DNA of 32,395 nucleotides from an uncultured Chloroflexota bacterium (GCA_937974245.1 CALJKV010000042.1:1-32395); one strand, 5' to 3'. Positions 1 through 8,663 are shown, counted from the first letter of the stretch. Notes: generated by a model from the letters alone, not told the origin. Numbers and translations are program-made.

Positions 1-37
1 AAAAAACAACGAGGGTCGGGATCGCTCCCCACCCTCG
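1..37 (-). terminator. Rho-independent terminator of the VWA gene
   Basis: Read on the minus strand, a 7-bp stem (positions 31-37 pairing with 10-16) is followed by one G-G mismatch and a further 4-bp stem (26-29 with 18-21). It is closed by a GCGA tetraloop and followed by a U-rich tract (positions 8-1). It lies about 30 bases after the stop codon of the minus-strand VWA gene. This is a textbook intrinsic terminator. The U tract reaches the window edge. Confidence 0.88.
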
Positions 38-68
38 CTGATGGAATCTGTGCACAATCAGGAGACAA

Positions 69-2774
69 TTACAGCTGTGACTTCCGGCGTGAACGCAAGA
101 CCAGGAAGATGACCAGCAACAGGACTAACAGGCCAATCACCACAACGGCAATCGGCACAATGTCCATCGTGTCCGCGCCCTCACCAGGTACGGTTTCCGG
201 GGTCAGGGTGCCAATCGGCGTGACCGACGCATTCGGTTGTGGTGCTTCTGTTGGTTCGTCGGTGGGCGGAACCGCAGTGGCTTCAACCGTTGGTTCGTCA
301 GTGGGTTCTTCGGTGACAGACTGCGCGTTGATGGTTGCTGCGGCATCGGTGGTCGCCAGTGCATCCGCCGTCCCCTGGGCATTCACGATCGCTTGCGCGG
401 TCAATGAAGCGGCCGCGTCTACAGTGGCCTGGGCGTTAACCGCTGCCAACGCATCGGTTGTGGCCTGGGCATTGGCTGTCGCCAGCGCATTGGCTGCTGC
501 CCGCGCATCCAGGGTGGCCTGGGCATCAGCTGTGGCCGCCAGTTGGCTGTTCACAGTAGCCTGGGCGTCTTCCTGGGAGACGGCTTCTTTGGTCATCATC
601 TCAGCCACGAGCGCAGCATTGGCATCGGCGGTAGCTTGCACGTCAACCGTTGGTTCAAGCGTTGCGGTAGCCTCAGGCTGCCCGGATGGCGTGGCCTCTA
701 CCGGTGGGGTATTGGTTGGGACGGGTGTGTTCGTGGGCATCGCCGCCGCTGTCAAAGTCATAAACGGCCCTTCAGCAATGCGGAAGGTGCTATCTACTGT
801 CGCGCTCTGCCCACCTGCATTAGCGGCGGTAATGGCGATCACATGCGACCCTGGCCCGAACGCCAGGATATCCAGTTCGAAGCTAAACGGTGCTGTAGTT
901 TGCGCGACGACTTCACGCCCATCTATTGTGTAGGATACATTCGTGATGGGGGTCTGTCCGCCAGCTTCTATCGTGATGGTGCGATTTTCGCTGAGTTCTT
1001 CGCCCAATTCCAGGCCGCTGATCGTGATTTCCGGCGGCAGCGCGGCCACAACAACATTGACCGTCTGGCTGGTTTGCTGGCCGTTGGCATCGGTCACAGT
1101 GATGGTCAAGAGCTGTGAGCCAGGTTGGAGTTCAACCGGGTTCGCGGTAAAAGCTGTTACCGCCCCTTCGGCTATGCCGGTGAGGGGGACATCGCCCACC
1201 ATCGCTACAACATTGGCAACAGCACCCTGACTCTTGAGGATTTCAACCGTGATTTCCGCGGTATTCGTCAGAATTTGCCCGCCCGATAACCCGGCGAACT
1301 GGATGACCGGCGGCAGTGCGGCTACACTGAAGTTAAGCGATTCTTCAACCGCAGCACCTCCCGCGTTAGTCACCTGTACACCCAGCGTATGTGCGCCTGG
1401 TGCGAGCAGGTACGGGTCAATAGTTGTGGAGAAAGGCGCGGCATTCAAGGTTTCGCCCGCGCCGCCGTCCAGGTTGAAGGTAACGCCTGTCACCGGGGTC
1501 TGGCCGCTGGCATCCACCGTAACCGTTACTGGCTCGGTGATTTCAACACCTTCCACAAAGGGCGAGGTGATCGTGACCAGTGGGGGCAGCGCCGCCACTT
1601 CAAATGCGCCGGAGACCGTACCGGCATCGCCACTATTGTCAACAGCGGTGAAAGTCAGGGTATGTGTTCCAGGCTGGAACAGTACCGGGTCAATCAGGAA
1701 GCTGTAGGGTTCGCCTGTCAGCGTAGCAGCCGCCGCGCCATCCACCTGGAATTCAGCTGAGGTGATGGCATCATCGGCGATAATGTCGGCGGTGACATTC
1801 ACGGGTTCGCTGATTGCGCCCGCCGGGAGATCAGCCAGGGAGACCAGCGGAACCGGGATGGGTGCTCGCAGAATCGCTGTCGCAGTGGCGACGTTCTCAT
1901 CGGTGGTGACTTCAATCGTGAGGGGGTATTCCTGGCCGTCGCCGGGTACCTGGGCGTTAATCGTAATGACATACTGGCTGCGGAGCGTGTTCGCCAACCC
2001 CTGGTAAATTTGCAGTAGTTCATCCGGGGTCGGTGACTCGAAGAATTTCGCGTTAGTACCATTGGAAAGTTCGGTCAGGTATGTCCGGTCAAAACCGTAA
2101 CCCAAGCCAATCGTGTAGACCGGCACACCGCGTTTGAGAGCTTCATTCAGTGCTGCCCCCCGGCTGTTGGCGCTGCGCCCGCCGTATTCGGCACCATCGC
2201 TTAACAGGATGACGGCGCGACGGGGCAGGTCAGAAGCGGCGGCACGATTCACACCTTCAACACCGGCATCATACAGGGCAGTCTTACCGCCAAATGCCAG
2301 GTTGTCAATCGCACGGAGGAGCGCGGCTTTATCGGTTGTGAAGTCTTGTGTCAGATAGACCTGACTGTCAAATGTGACGATGGCAACCGGATCATTGGGG
2401 CCAATCGAATTGATAAACAAGCGGGCGGCTTCCTGCGCACGCTGCAAGGGAAGCCCGGCCATACTGCTACTGGTATCAATTGCCAGCACGACTCCGAATG
2501 ACAGGTCGTCGTCGGTGATATTTTCGACACTGACAATATTGGCGCGATCTGCCAGTTCCCCGACGATCTTGAAATTGGCTTCACTGAGTCCAAAGACCGG
2601 CTGACCGAGGCTGTCTAATACCGTAGCTGTTACGGTGACAACCGGCGGTAGTGAAGCGTTGACACCTGTAATTTCCATCTGGAAGGTCGGTGCTTCAACC
2701 TGCGCTCCCAGCGTGATAGGCACTAAAACCAGTATAATGCCAAGAACCATGAAATAACTGAATGCTCGTTTCAA
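69..2774 (-). CDS. Secreted, membrane-anchored von Willebrand A domain protein with Ig-like repeats and Ala-rich hexad repeat
   Basis: The product is about 901 residues. The preferred start is TTG at 2774, 8 bases after a GGGGG tract; it gives a clean signal peptide (KRAFSYF then a hydrophobic run ending LGAQ). The frame also opens further upstream at 2840, but that adds charged residues before the signal. A VWA domain has the MIDAS motif DTSSS (D100, S102, S104) followed by VTFDS and LLSDG segments. About four Ig-like repeats of roughly 95 residues follow, each containing a PVTVTVD-type strand and an F-x-x-DP-x-x-x-x-PG-x-H-x-L ending. A Thr/Pro linker, an Ala-rich hexad repeat, a second acidic Thr/Pro linker, a C-terminal membrane helix and an RSRRK anchor complete it. 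The layout implies an extracytoplasmic metal-dependent adhesion or scaffold protein held in the membrane. The ligand is unknown. The architecture is clear; the function is inferred. Confidence 0.88.
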   Translation of the reverse strand: MKRAFSYFMVLGIILVLVPITLGAQVEAPTFQMEITGVNASLPPVVTVTATVLDSLGQPVFGLSEANFKIVGELADRANIVSVENITDDDLSFGVVLAIDTSSSMAGLPLQRAQEAARLFINSIGPNDPVAIVTFDSQVYLTQDFTTDKAALLRAIDNLAFGGKTALYDAGVEGVNRAAASDLPRRAVILLSDGAEYGGRSANSRGAALNEALKRGVPVYTIGLGYGFDRTYLTELSNGTNAKFFESPTPDELLQIYQGLANTLRSQYVITINAQVPGDGQEYPLTIEVTTDENVATATAILRAPIPVPLVSLADLPAGAISEPVNVTADIIADDAITSAEFQVDGAAAATLTGEPYSFLIDPVLFQPGTHTLTFTAVDNSGDAGTVSGAFEVAALPPLVTITSPFVEGVEITEPVTVTVDASGQTPVTGVTFNLDGGAGETLNAAPFSTTIDPYLLAPGAHTLGVQVTNAGGAAVEESLNFSVAALPPVIQFAGLSGGQILTNTAEITVEILKSQGAVANVVAMVGDVPLTGIAEGAVTAFTANPVELQPGSQLLTITVTDANGQQTSQTVNVVVAALPPEITISGLELGEELSENRTITIEAGGQTPITNVSYTIDGREVVAQTTAPFSFELDILAFGPGSHVIAITAANAGGQSATVDSTFRIAEGPFMTLTAAAMPTNTPVPTNTPPVEATPSGQPEATATLEPTVDVQATADANAALVAEMMTKEAVSQEDAQATVNSQLAATADAQATLDARAAANALATANAQATTDALAAVNAQATVDAAASLTAQAIVNAQGTADALATTDAAATINAQSVTEEPTDEPTVEATAVPPTDEPTEAPQPNASVTPIGTLTPETVPGEGADTMDIVPIAVVVIGLLVLLLVIFLVLRSRRKSQL
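330..527 (-). repeat. 18-bp (six-residue) tandem repeat inside the VWA gene
   Basis: Eleven consecutive degenerate 18-bp units encode hexads of the form [D/N/T]-A-x-A-x-x, for example DAQATL, NAQATT, DALAAV, NAQATV, DALATT. A twelfth unit, NAQSVT, follows at the C-terminal side. The repeat sits between two Thr/Pro linkers, just outside the membrane anchor. Its regular six-residue period is unlike a heptad coiled coil. Confidence 0.8.
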
Positions 2775-2881
2775 AGCAACAACCCCCACTATATGTGTTA
2801 GAGGAATTGGGACACGCACTATCCATAATCCAGTCCCCAATAGTCACGAAAGTCCTGTTTTGGGTTTCAATTGGGATTTTT

Positions 2882-2895
2882 CACTATTGATAGTG
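2882..2895. promoter_or_regulatory. Palindrome in the divergent VWA / nuclease intergenic region
   Basis: CACTAT and ATAGTG arms of 6 bp flank a 2-base centre. A second partial copy (CACTATCCATA) lies at 2817-2827, closer to the VWA start. The placement between divergent genes suits an operator, but no regulator is known and this is a weak call. Confidence 0.3.
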
Positions 2896-3002
2896 TGTGA
2901 ATCACCACCGATTTTGGATGATTGTGACTAAACATACAATTGTAGTGGAATTTTGTTTTCTTGCAATACGAAGAGTTTCAGCCCTTGCTCACAAAGTCTA
3001 TG

Positions 3003-3030
3003 TTGCTGTACAGCGTCTTCAGGGTATAAT
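3003..3030 (+). promoter_or_regulatory. Candidate sigma-70-type promoter
   Basis: A perfect TATAAT (3025-3030) lies 16 bases after TTGCTG (3003-3008). It would start transcription about 45 bases before the ATG of the bifunctional-nuclease-family gene. Confidence 0.5.
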
Positions 3031-3080
3031 CGCTGTAACGAACCATCGTATAGCAGGCAGGCATTCAGGGACTTTAGGTT

Positions 3081-3608
3081 ATGGTAGAAGTGATAATTGA
3101 TAGTATCCGTGTAAGTCTGATGTCGCAGCATCGGGTGGTGGTGTTGAAGGACATCAATGCCGAACGCTACCTCACGATCTGGATTGGCCCATGTGAAGCA
3201 GAGGCCATTAACATCCGGCTTCAGAACGTCCCCTCCCCACGTCCATTAACGCATGATCTGCTGCACTCTGTGATAACCGAACTCGGCGGCAAGGTGGTTC
3301 ACATCCTGATTAGTGCCATGCGCGAAGACATCTATTATGCCCGGATTGTCCTGGAAGTTGCCGGGGAACAGACTGAAATTGATGCCCGGCCCAGCGATGC
3401 AATCGCGCTGGCGGTGCGCTGTGGTGTGCCGATTTTTGTTGCCGATATGGTGATGGATAAGCTGGCCGCGCCCCCGGATGAAGATGTCGAGCATGAATTG
3501 GATAGCAGCGCGGCGGGTGAGAGCGAGGCTGTGGACGAAAGCCGCTTGAGCGCCTTCGCGGACTTCCTGGATACACTGGATATGGACGAACTGGATGATG
3601 AGGAATAA
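3081..3608 (+). CDS. Bifunctional nuclease family protein (DUF151/BFN domain)
   Basis: The product is 175 residues. Residues about 1-130 match the BFN/DUF151 family: a VEVIIDSIRVSL start, a conserved RYLTIWIGPCEAEAI core, HDLLHSVI, and the ARPSDAIALAVR motif typical of the family. The last ~45 residues form an acidic tail ending DELDDEE, common in actinobacterial and chloroflexal members. Some family members have been reported to have RNase and DNase activity, but the cellular role is poorly defined. The ATG at 3081 begins exactly at the family N-terminus. The gene stands alone between a candidate promoter and a candidate terminator. Confidence 0.9.
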   Translation: MVEVIIDSIRVSLMSQHRVVVLKDINAERYLTIWIGPCEAEAINIRLQNVPSPRPLTHDLLHSVITELGGKVVHILISAMREDIYYARIVLEVAGEQTEIDARPSDAIALAVRCGVPIFVADMVMDKLAAPPDEDVEHELDSSAAGESEAVDESRLSAFADFLDTLDMDELDDEE

Positions 3609-3751
3609 TCTGGTTTTCTGAACGGCCAGGAAATCCGGTTACGTGTAGGGCAGCGAGGTCAGTCTCGTGTGAACAGCACCCAGCTGGGCATACCGGGTTG
3701 TGATGTCCGGTTTCGGGACAATCCTGCACGACAAAATGCAGTAGTAGACTA

Positions 3752-3780
3752 GTGTGGCTAAGAAGCCTCACCGAGTTTTG
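3752..3780 (+). terminator. Candidate terminator after the BFN gene
   Basis: The stem 3752-3759 pairs with 3764-3771 (7 of 8 pairs, one T-T mismatch) around a 4-base loop. It is followed after four bases by a short T run (3776-3779). It lies about 145 bases after the stop codon. The remainder of 3609-3904 holds no gene that I can support. Confidence 0.4.
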
Positions 3781-3904
3781 TGATGTGGTGCATTCGTTTT
3801 AACTGGCCCGGATTGTTTCTCCTGGCTGATATGCTAAGACCTTCAAGCGGTGCGCTTCCTTTGTTCAGAACGCGCCGTTTCGTTTCTCAATAGACAAGAG
3901 GCTC

Positions 3905-6550
3905 ATGACAAACCCTGTTCAATCCGCTATCCCGTATGTACAGGAGGCCGAAGAAGCCGTCCTGGGCGCGATTCTGCTGAATCCCTCCTCGTATTACGCG
4001 GTGGCCGCTTTTTTGCACGCGGATGATTTTTACCTGCTCCGTCACCAGTATATCTGGCAGGCCTTTGACCGGCTGATTGCGATCAGCGAGCCGATTGAGT
4101 ATGTTACCGTGCAGGCGGCGCTGCGTGATTATGGCTACCTGAAAGAAATCGGCGGCGGCGCGTACCTCACCTACCTGATTAACAATACCCCGACCTCGGT
4201 GCATGCCGAAGCGTATGGCCGCCTCGTAGAGCGGGCCGCTGTCCGTCGTCGCCTGCTAGTGGCCGCCGATCAGATCAAGGCGCTGGCACTGGACGAGCAG
4301 TTGGTGCTGGAAGAGGTCATCAGCGGCGCGGAGTCCCAGTTGTTCAATGTGAGCGAACGCCGCATGAATAAAGACCTGGTTTCGATGCGCCAGGCGATTG
4401 ACGAGTACTGGGAGCGGCTCGAAACGCTGATGCAGGGTGGGAATCGCGGGTCGTTCGGGCTGCCATCGGGTTTCAAAGACCTGGACACACTGCTGGGCGG
4501 CTTCCAGAAGCCCGACCTGCTCATCTTCGCAGGCAGGCCGGGTATGGGCAAGACGAGCTTCATGCTTTCTGCCGCGATCAATATGGCGCGACTGGGGGCG
4601 CGGATCGCCATCTTCAGCCTGGAAATGGGGGTAGATCAGATTGTGCAGCGCCTGGTTTCCATGGAAGCCGGGATTAACACCCAGAGTCTGCGCGGTGGCA
4701 ACATCAGCCCGCAGGAGTGGCAGCGATTTGTGGCGGCGGCAGGTAATCTGAGCAACTTCCGCATCTTCATTGACGATTCCCCGGCGCTGAACCCGCTGCA
4801 AATGCGTACCAAGTGCCTGCGCCTGGCGCGGGAACACGGCATTGACCTGGTGGTAGTGGATTACCTGCAACTGATGAACGCCGGCGGTTCGTACAGCAAC
4901 AACCGTGTGCAGGAGATCAGCTACATCAGCCGCAGCCTGAAGGAAATGGCACGCGAGCTGAATGTGCCCGTGCTTTCGGCGGCGCAGCTTTCACGCGCGG
5001 TGGAACAGCGCCAGGATAAGCGCCCGGTATTGAGTGACCTGCGCGAGTCGGGCTGTCTGGCGGGAGAAAGCCTGGTCTATCTGCCGGATAGCGGCCAGTA
5101 CGTGTCGATTAAGGAACTCAGCGGCAAAACAGGTTTCCGGGTGATGAGTTTGAATACCGGCACCTGGAAACTTGAACCCGGCGTAGTCTCGAACGCCTTC
5201 TGTACCGGCGTGAAACCCGTCTACAAGCTGACAACCCAGTTGGGGCGCTCGATCCGGGCGACGGCCAACCACAAATTCCTGACCATTACAGGTTGGAAAC
5301 GGCTTGATGAACTCACCGCTGACGATCACATCGCTCTGCCACGTTTATTGGATAGCCCGACCGAGCAAACGATGAGTAATGCCGAACTTGCCTTGCTCGG
5401 CCATTTAATCGGAGATGGTTGCACGCTGCCGAACCATGCTATTCAGTATACGACACGCGAACATGACCTCGCGGAAATTGTCTCGCATCTGGCAAGCGAG
5501 GTCTTTGGTAGCGATGTACAACCGCGTATCCATCGGGAAACCGGCCATAACTGGTATCTGGTCTTTTTGCCCACCACCCGCAAGATCACACACGGCGTTC
5601 GTAACCCGATTTCGGAATGGCTGGAACAATTAGGCGTCTTTGGCCCTCGCTCACACGAAAAACACATTCCTGACAAAGTGTTCGCCCAGCCCCGTGAAGC
5701 CATTGCACTGTTCCTGCGCCATTTGTGGGCTACGGACGGCTGCGTGAAGATGAGAAGGACTACAAAGGGGTACTATCCGGCTGTGTATTACGCCAGCAGC
5801 AGTGACAGACTCGCACAGGATGTACAGGCTCTATTAGTTCGGCTTGGCATTAATGCTCGTCTGAAACCTGTGAGCCAACATGATAAAGGGCGTGACCAGT
5901 ACCATGTAATTGTCACAGGGCGTGATGATTTAGCGTTATTTGCTCAATACATCCAGGCAGTCGGGAATTACAAGAATGGTACGCTGGAAGAAGTTCAACA
6001 TTATGTAGATACCTATCCAGCAAACACGAATCGCGATGTCATTCCATATACTATCTGGCGAAGCTATGCCGTACCTGCGATGCAAGCGGCGGGCATAACT
6101 GGTCGTCAAATGCAGGCGGAACTTGGAAATGCCTACTACGGAACAAGTTTATACAAACAAAACGTGAGTAGAGAACGTGCCGGGAGGCTTTCGCAGGTTG
6201 TCCAATCAGATACCTTGGCATTACTTGCCCAAAGTGATGTCTACTGGGATCAGATCACCACAATTGAGCCGGATGGCGAAACGGAAGTTTACGATCTGAC
6301 CGTGCCGGGCAATAGTAATTTCCTGGCTAGTAATATTATTGCTCATAATAGTATCGAGCAAGACTCGGACATCGTGATGTTCCTCTATCGTGATGAGGTC
6401 TATAACGAAGCGACGGAGTTCCCCAACCAGGCGGATGTCATCATTGCCAAGCACCGCAACGGCCCGGTGGGGACGATTTCGTTGTATTATGAAAAGACAC
6501 TGACCAAGTTCCTCAACGCCGCCGAACGCAGCGTGGATATGAGTTATTGA
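3905..6550 (+). CDS. dnaB: Replicative DNA helicase DnaB, interrupted by an intein
   Basis: The product is 881 residues as translated; removing the intein (residues 384-815) leaves 449 residues, the usual DnaB length. The N-terminal domain begins at PYVQEAEEAVLGAIL. The RecA-like motor has Walker A AGRPGMGKTS at 209-218 and Walker B IDLVVVDYLQL at 313-323. After the intein the helicase resumes at SIEQDSDIVMFLYRDE and contains the DVIIAKHRNGP and TKF motifs. DnaB is the hexameric helicase that unwinds DNA ahead of the replication fork. The ATG at 3905 follows an AGAGG ribosome site. DnaD-like and DnaC-like genes follow on the same strand, supporting a helicase and loader cluster. Function requires protein splicing. 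Confidence 0.96.
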   Translation: MTNPVQSAIPYVQEAEEAVLGAILLNPSSYYAVAAFLHADDFYLLRHQYIWQAFDRLIAISEPIEYVTVQAALRDYGYLKEIGGGAYLTYLINNTPTSVHAEAYGRLVERAAVRRRLLVAADQIKALALDEQLVLEEVISGAESQLFNVSERRMNKDLVSMRQAIDEYWERLETLMQGGNRGSFGLPSGFKDLDTLLGGFQKPDLLIFAGRPGMGKTSFMLSAAINMARLGARIAIFSLEMGVDQIVQRLVSMEAGINTQSLRGGNISPQEWQRFVAAAGNLSNFRIFIDDSPALNPLQMRTKCLRLAREHGIDLVVVDYLQLMNAGGSYSNNRVQEISYISRSLKEMARELNVPVLSAAQLSRAVEQRQDKRPVLSDLRESGCLAGESLVYLPDSGQYVSIKELSGKTGFRVMSLNTGTWKLEPGVVSNAFCTGVKPVYKLTTQLGRSIRATANHKFLTITGWKRLDELTADDHIALPRLLDSPTEQTMSNAELALLGHLIGDGCTLPNHAIQYTTREHDLAEIVSHLASEVFGSDVQPRIHRETGHNWYLVFLPTTRKITHGVRNPISEWLEQLGVFGPRSHEKHIPDKVFAQPREAIALFLRHLWATDGCVKMRRTTKGYYPAVYYASSSDRLAQDVQALLVRLGINARLKPVSQHDKGRDQYHVIVTGRDDLALFAQYIQAVGNYKNGTLEEVQHYVDTYPANTNRDVIPYTIWRSYAVPAMQAAGITGRQMQAELGNAYYGTSLYKQNVSRERAGRLSQVVQSDTLALLAQSDVYWDQITTIEPDGETEVYDLTVPGNSNFLASNIIAHNSIEQDSDIVMFLYRDEVYNEATEFPNQADVIIAKHRNGPVGTISLYYEKTLTKFLNAAERSVDMSY
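5054..6349 (+). mobile_element. DnaB intein with LAGLIDADG homing endonuclease
   Basis: The 432-residue intein begins with Cys384 after extein LSDLRESG and ends with His-Asn (814-815) before extein Ser816. Splicing block A is CLAGESLVYL; block B is RATANHKFLT (TxxH); the C-terminal blocks are VYDLTVPGNSNFLASN followed by IIAHN. Two LAGLIDADG-type motifs keep their acidic residues: LLGHLIGDG and LRHLWATDG, so the homing endonuclease may still be active. The insertion site, between RESG and SIEQD, corresponds to the known DnaB-b position of the Synechocystis DnaB intein. The 3' half (about 5830-6240) reads more AT-rich than the helicase, fitting separate ancestry. Confidence 0.95.
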
Positions 6551-6555
6551 GTCCT

Positions 6556-6631
6556 GAGTAGAAAGTGCCAGTACCGAGTAGAAAGTGTTGAAGTGTACAC
6601 GTGAACGTCATACTTTCCACTTTTTACTTTT
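6556..6631. repeat. Short repeats between dnaB and the DnaD-like gene
   Basis: Two direct copies of GAGTAGAAAGTG (6556-6567 and 6576-6587) are followed by a near-complementary CACTTTTTACT (6618-6628, one mismatch). Either copy can pair with it as a hairpin. The spacer also holds the palindrome GTGTACAC (6593-6600). This could be a remnant of a dispersed repeat or a leaky attenuator. Confidence 0.5.
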
Positions 6632-6646
6632 CACAAAGACTAACGG

Positions 6647-7363
6647 ATGAACGGAATGCAAAAATACGAAGGCTTCCCGCCGGGCATCGTCAAAGAGACA
6701 GGGTTGCCCAATCCCTTCTTCAGCGATTTACTGCCGCTGATTGATGACCTGGGCGAACTGAAAGTTGTGCTGTTTTCGCTGTGGGCGCTGCGGCAGAAAG
6801 AGGGGATGTTCCGTTTTCTGCGCTACCGTGATTTCAGCGAGAATGCTGCTTTGATGAGTGGGTTGGCGGTGACTGACCCACAGGCGGCAGCGGAAACCCT
6901 GCTGGAGACGGCGCTGGCGCGGGCGGTGGAACGGGGGGCGCTGCTGTGTGTCGAACTGCGGCGCGACTCTGGCTGTGAACTGCTCTACTTCGCCAATACG
7001 CCGCGAGGCCGCAGCGGTGTCATGCAGGTTCAGGCCGGGAAGTGGCAGCCGCTGGAAGGCGACTCGATTGAAATCCTGCCGGCCCGCCCCAATATCTATA
7101 CACTCTATGAGGACAATATCGGGCCGCTGACGCCGATGATTGCCGATACACTCAAGGCCGCCGAACAGGAATACCCGCCGCACTGGCTGGAAGAGGCGGT
7201 GCAGATCGCGGTTGAGGCGAATGCGCGGAATTGGCGGTATATTGAAGCGGTGCTGAAGGGCTGGGAAAAGGACGGCAGAGATGGACGACTCGCTGCGAAA
7301 GAGTCTGGCGAAAATGGGAATCCCTATATCTCAGGAAAATACGCCGACTTCATCGAACATTGA
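6647..7363 (+). CDS. DnaD-domain protein (putative primosome component)
   Basis: The product is 238 residues. The N-terminal part (about 1-125) resembles a winged-helix replication module: FSDLLPLIDDLGELKVVLFSLWALRQKEG. The C-terminal part (about 150-215) matches the DnaD/DnaB_2 domain: YEDNIGPLTPMIADTL, then EEAVQIAVEANARNW and the hallmark YIEAVLKGWEKDG. In Firmicutes such proteins help load the replicative helicase. Here it sits directly between dnaB and a DnaC-like loader, which supports the same role. ATG codons at 6647 and 6656 are both possible. Its 3' end overlaps the next gene by 83 bases, suggesting coupling. Confidence 0.85.
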   Translation: MNGMQKYEGFPPGIVKETGLPNPFFSDLLPLIDDLGELKVVLFSLWALRQKEGMFRFLRYRDFSENAALMSGLAVTDPQAAAETLLETALARAVERGALLCVELRRDSGCELLYFANTPRGRSGVMQVQAGKWQPLEGDSIEILPARPNIYTLYEDNIGPLTPMIADTLKAAEQEYPPHWLEEAVQIAVEANARNWRYIEAVLKGWEKDGRDGRLAAKESGENGNPYISGKYADFIEH

Positions 7364-8663
7364 GGCAGAAACCGGACCGTGTCGCATCTGCGGCCAGACG
7401 CCTTCGGTGTGTTATGGTCTGGGCGTTGTCCGCTACGAAGTGCCGGTAGCTGACTCGCGTTTTGGCAAGCTGTTCCGCTGCCCGAACAACCCGTTAGAAG
7501 GCGATACCGATCGCCTGGAGCGGCTGCGGCGCTTGAGCAACCTGGATTCGTTTGCCGATAAAGGTTTTGATAATTTTTTTGTCCACGAAGAGACATTAGA
7601 GGGCGAGCAGGCCAATTCGCTGCGGCACGCCGTCATCACATCCCGCAACTTCGCCGAAAAACCGGAAGGCTGGCTGCTGCTGGAAGGCACGTATGGCACC
7701 GGCAAAACGCACCTGGCGGCGGCTATCGGCAATCAGCGTTTGCAGCATGGTGATGAAGTCCTGTTTATCACTGTCCCCGACCTGCTCGACCACCTACGCA
7801 GCGCCTATGCGCCTTCGTCTGATCTGGCCTACGACGAAACGTTTGATCGGGTACGGAGCGTGCCGCTGCTCATCCTGGATGACCTGGGGACGGAGAACGC
7901 CAGCGGGTGGGCGCGGGAAAAACTCTTCCAGCTTCTCAACCACCGCTATACCCGCCGGCTGCCCACAGTCGTCACGACCAATATCGAATTGGATTCGATT
8001 GACCCGCGCATTCGCAGCCGTTTGCTGGATGCGGGCATGATCCGTCACGCCCGGATTATCGCGCCCGACTACCGCACGACGATCCCCAACCGGCACGATC
8101 AGCTTTCCAGCCTGTACCTGTACAAAGATATGACCTTCGAGACATTCGATACCCGCTCACGGCTGTCGCAGGAAGAATCCGCCAATCTCGAACGGGCCTG
8201 GAGCGTCGCCCAGAATTATGTCCAGAACCCGGAAGGCTGGCTGGTATTTTCGGGGAAGTATGCCACCGGTAAGACGCACCTGGCGGCGGCGATTGCCAAC
8301 TTCGTTCAGCAGCAGGGCAACACCGTGATTTTTGTCACCACGCCGGATCTGCTGGATTACCTGCGGGTGACGTTTAATCCCGGCACACCGGTGAGCTTTG
8401 ACCAGCGTTTCCAGATGGTGCGGAATGTGCCTTTCCTGGTGCTGGACGACTTGGGGACGGAACATGCGTCGCCCTGGGCGCGGGAGAAGCTGTTCCAGAT
8501 TCTCGATTACCGCTATATTGCCCGGTTGGCAACGGTCATCACCACTTCGAAGGAATTTGATGCCCTCGATGCCCGTATCCGTACCCGACTGATGGATAAG
8601 CGCCGTTGTTTTGTCTTCGCGCTGACTGCACCGGATTATCCCACCCGTATGAATCGCAGGTAA
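7281..8663 (+). CDS. DnaC/IstB-like helicase loader with two tandem AAA+ modules
   Basis: The product is 460 residues, about twice the usual DnaC/DnaI-like length. Residues 34-67 hold CxxC plus two more Cys (C34, C37, C44, C67), a possible zinc site. Module 1 has Walker A GTYGTGKT (136-143) and Walker B LLILDDLG (D200, D201). Module 2 has Walker A GKYATGKT (325-332) and Walker B FLVLDDLG (D389, D390). Each repeats the same order: EGWLxxxG, THLAAAI, PDLLDxLR, SxWAREKLFQ and an RIRxRL arginine-finger segment, showing internal duplication. The start ATG lies 8 bases after AAGGA inside the DnaD-like gene. The neighbours dnaB and DnaD-like make helicase loading the most probable role. An IstB-type transposition helper is unlikely, since there is no transposase. 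Confidence 0.9.
   Translation: MDDSLRKSLAKMGIPISQENTPTSSNIEAETGPCRICGQTPSVCYGLGVVRYEVPVADSRFGKLFRCPNNPLEGDTDRLERLRRLSNLDSFADKGFDNFFVHEETLEGEQANSLRHAVITSRNFAEKPEGWLLLEGTYGTGKTHLAAAIGNQRLQHGDEVLFITVPDLLDHLRSAYAPSSDLAYDETFDRVRSVPLLILDDLGTENASGWAREKLFQLLNHRYTRRLPTVVTTNIELDSIDPRIRSRLLDAGMIRHARIIAPDYRTTIPNRHDQLSSLYLYKDMTFETFDTRSRLSQEESANLERAWSVAQNYVQNPEGWLVFSGKYATGKTHLAAAIANFVQQQGNTVIFVTTPDLLDYLRVTFNPGTPVSFDQRFQMVRNVPFLVLDDLGTEHASPWAREKLFQILDYRYIARLATVITTSKEFDALDARIRTRLMDKRRCFVFALTAPDYPTRMNRR

Noticed and set aside
109..933. Ala/Ser/Val-rich plus-strand frame at the left edge
   Set aside because: Mirror image of the Ala-rich and Thr/Pro repeats of the VWA gene on the opposite strand.
7281..8663. 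IstB transposition helper
   Set aside because: No IstA-type transposase or inverted ends nearby; the dnaB and DnaD-like neighbours point to helicase loading.
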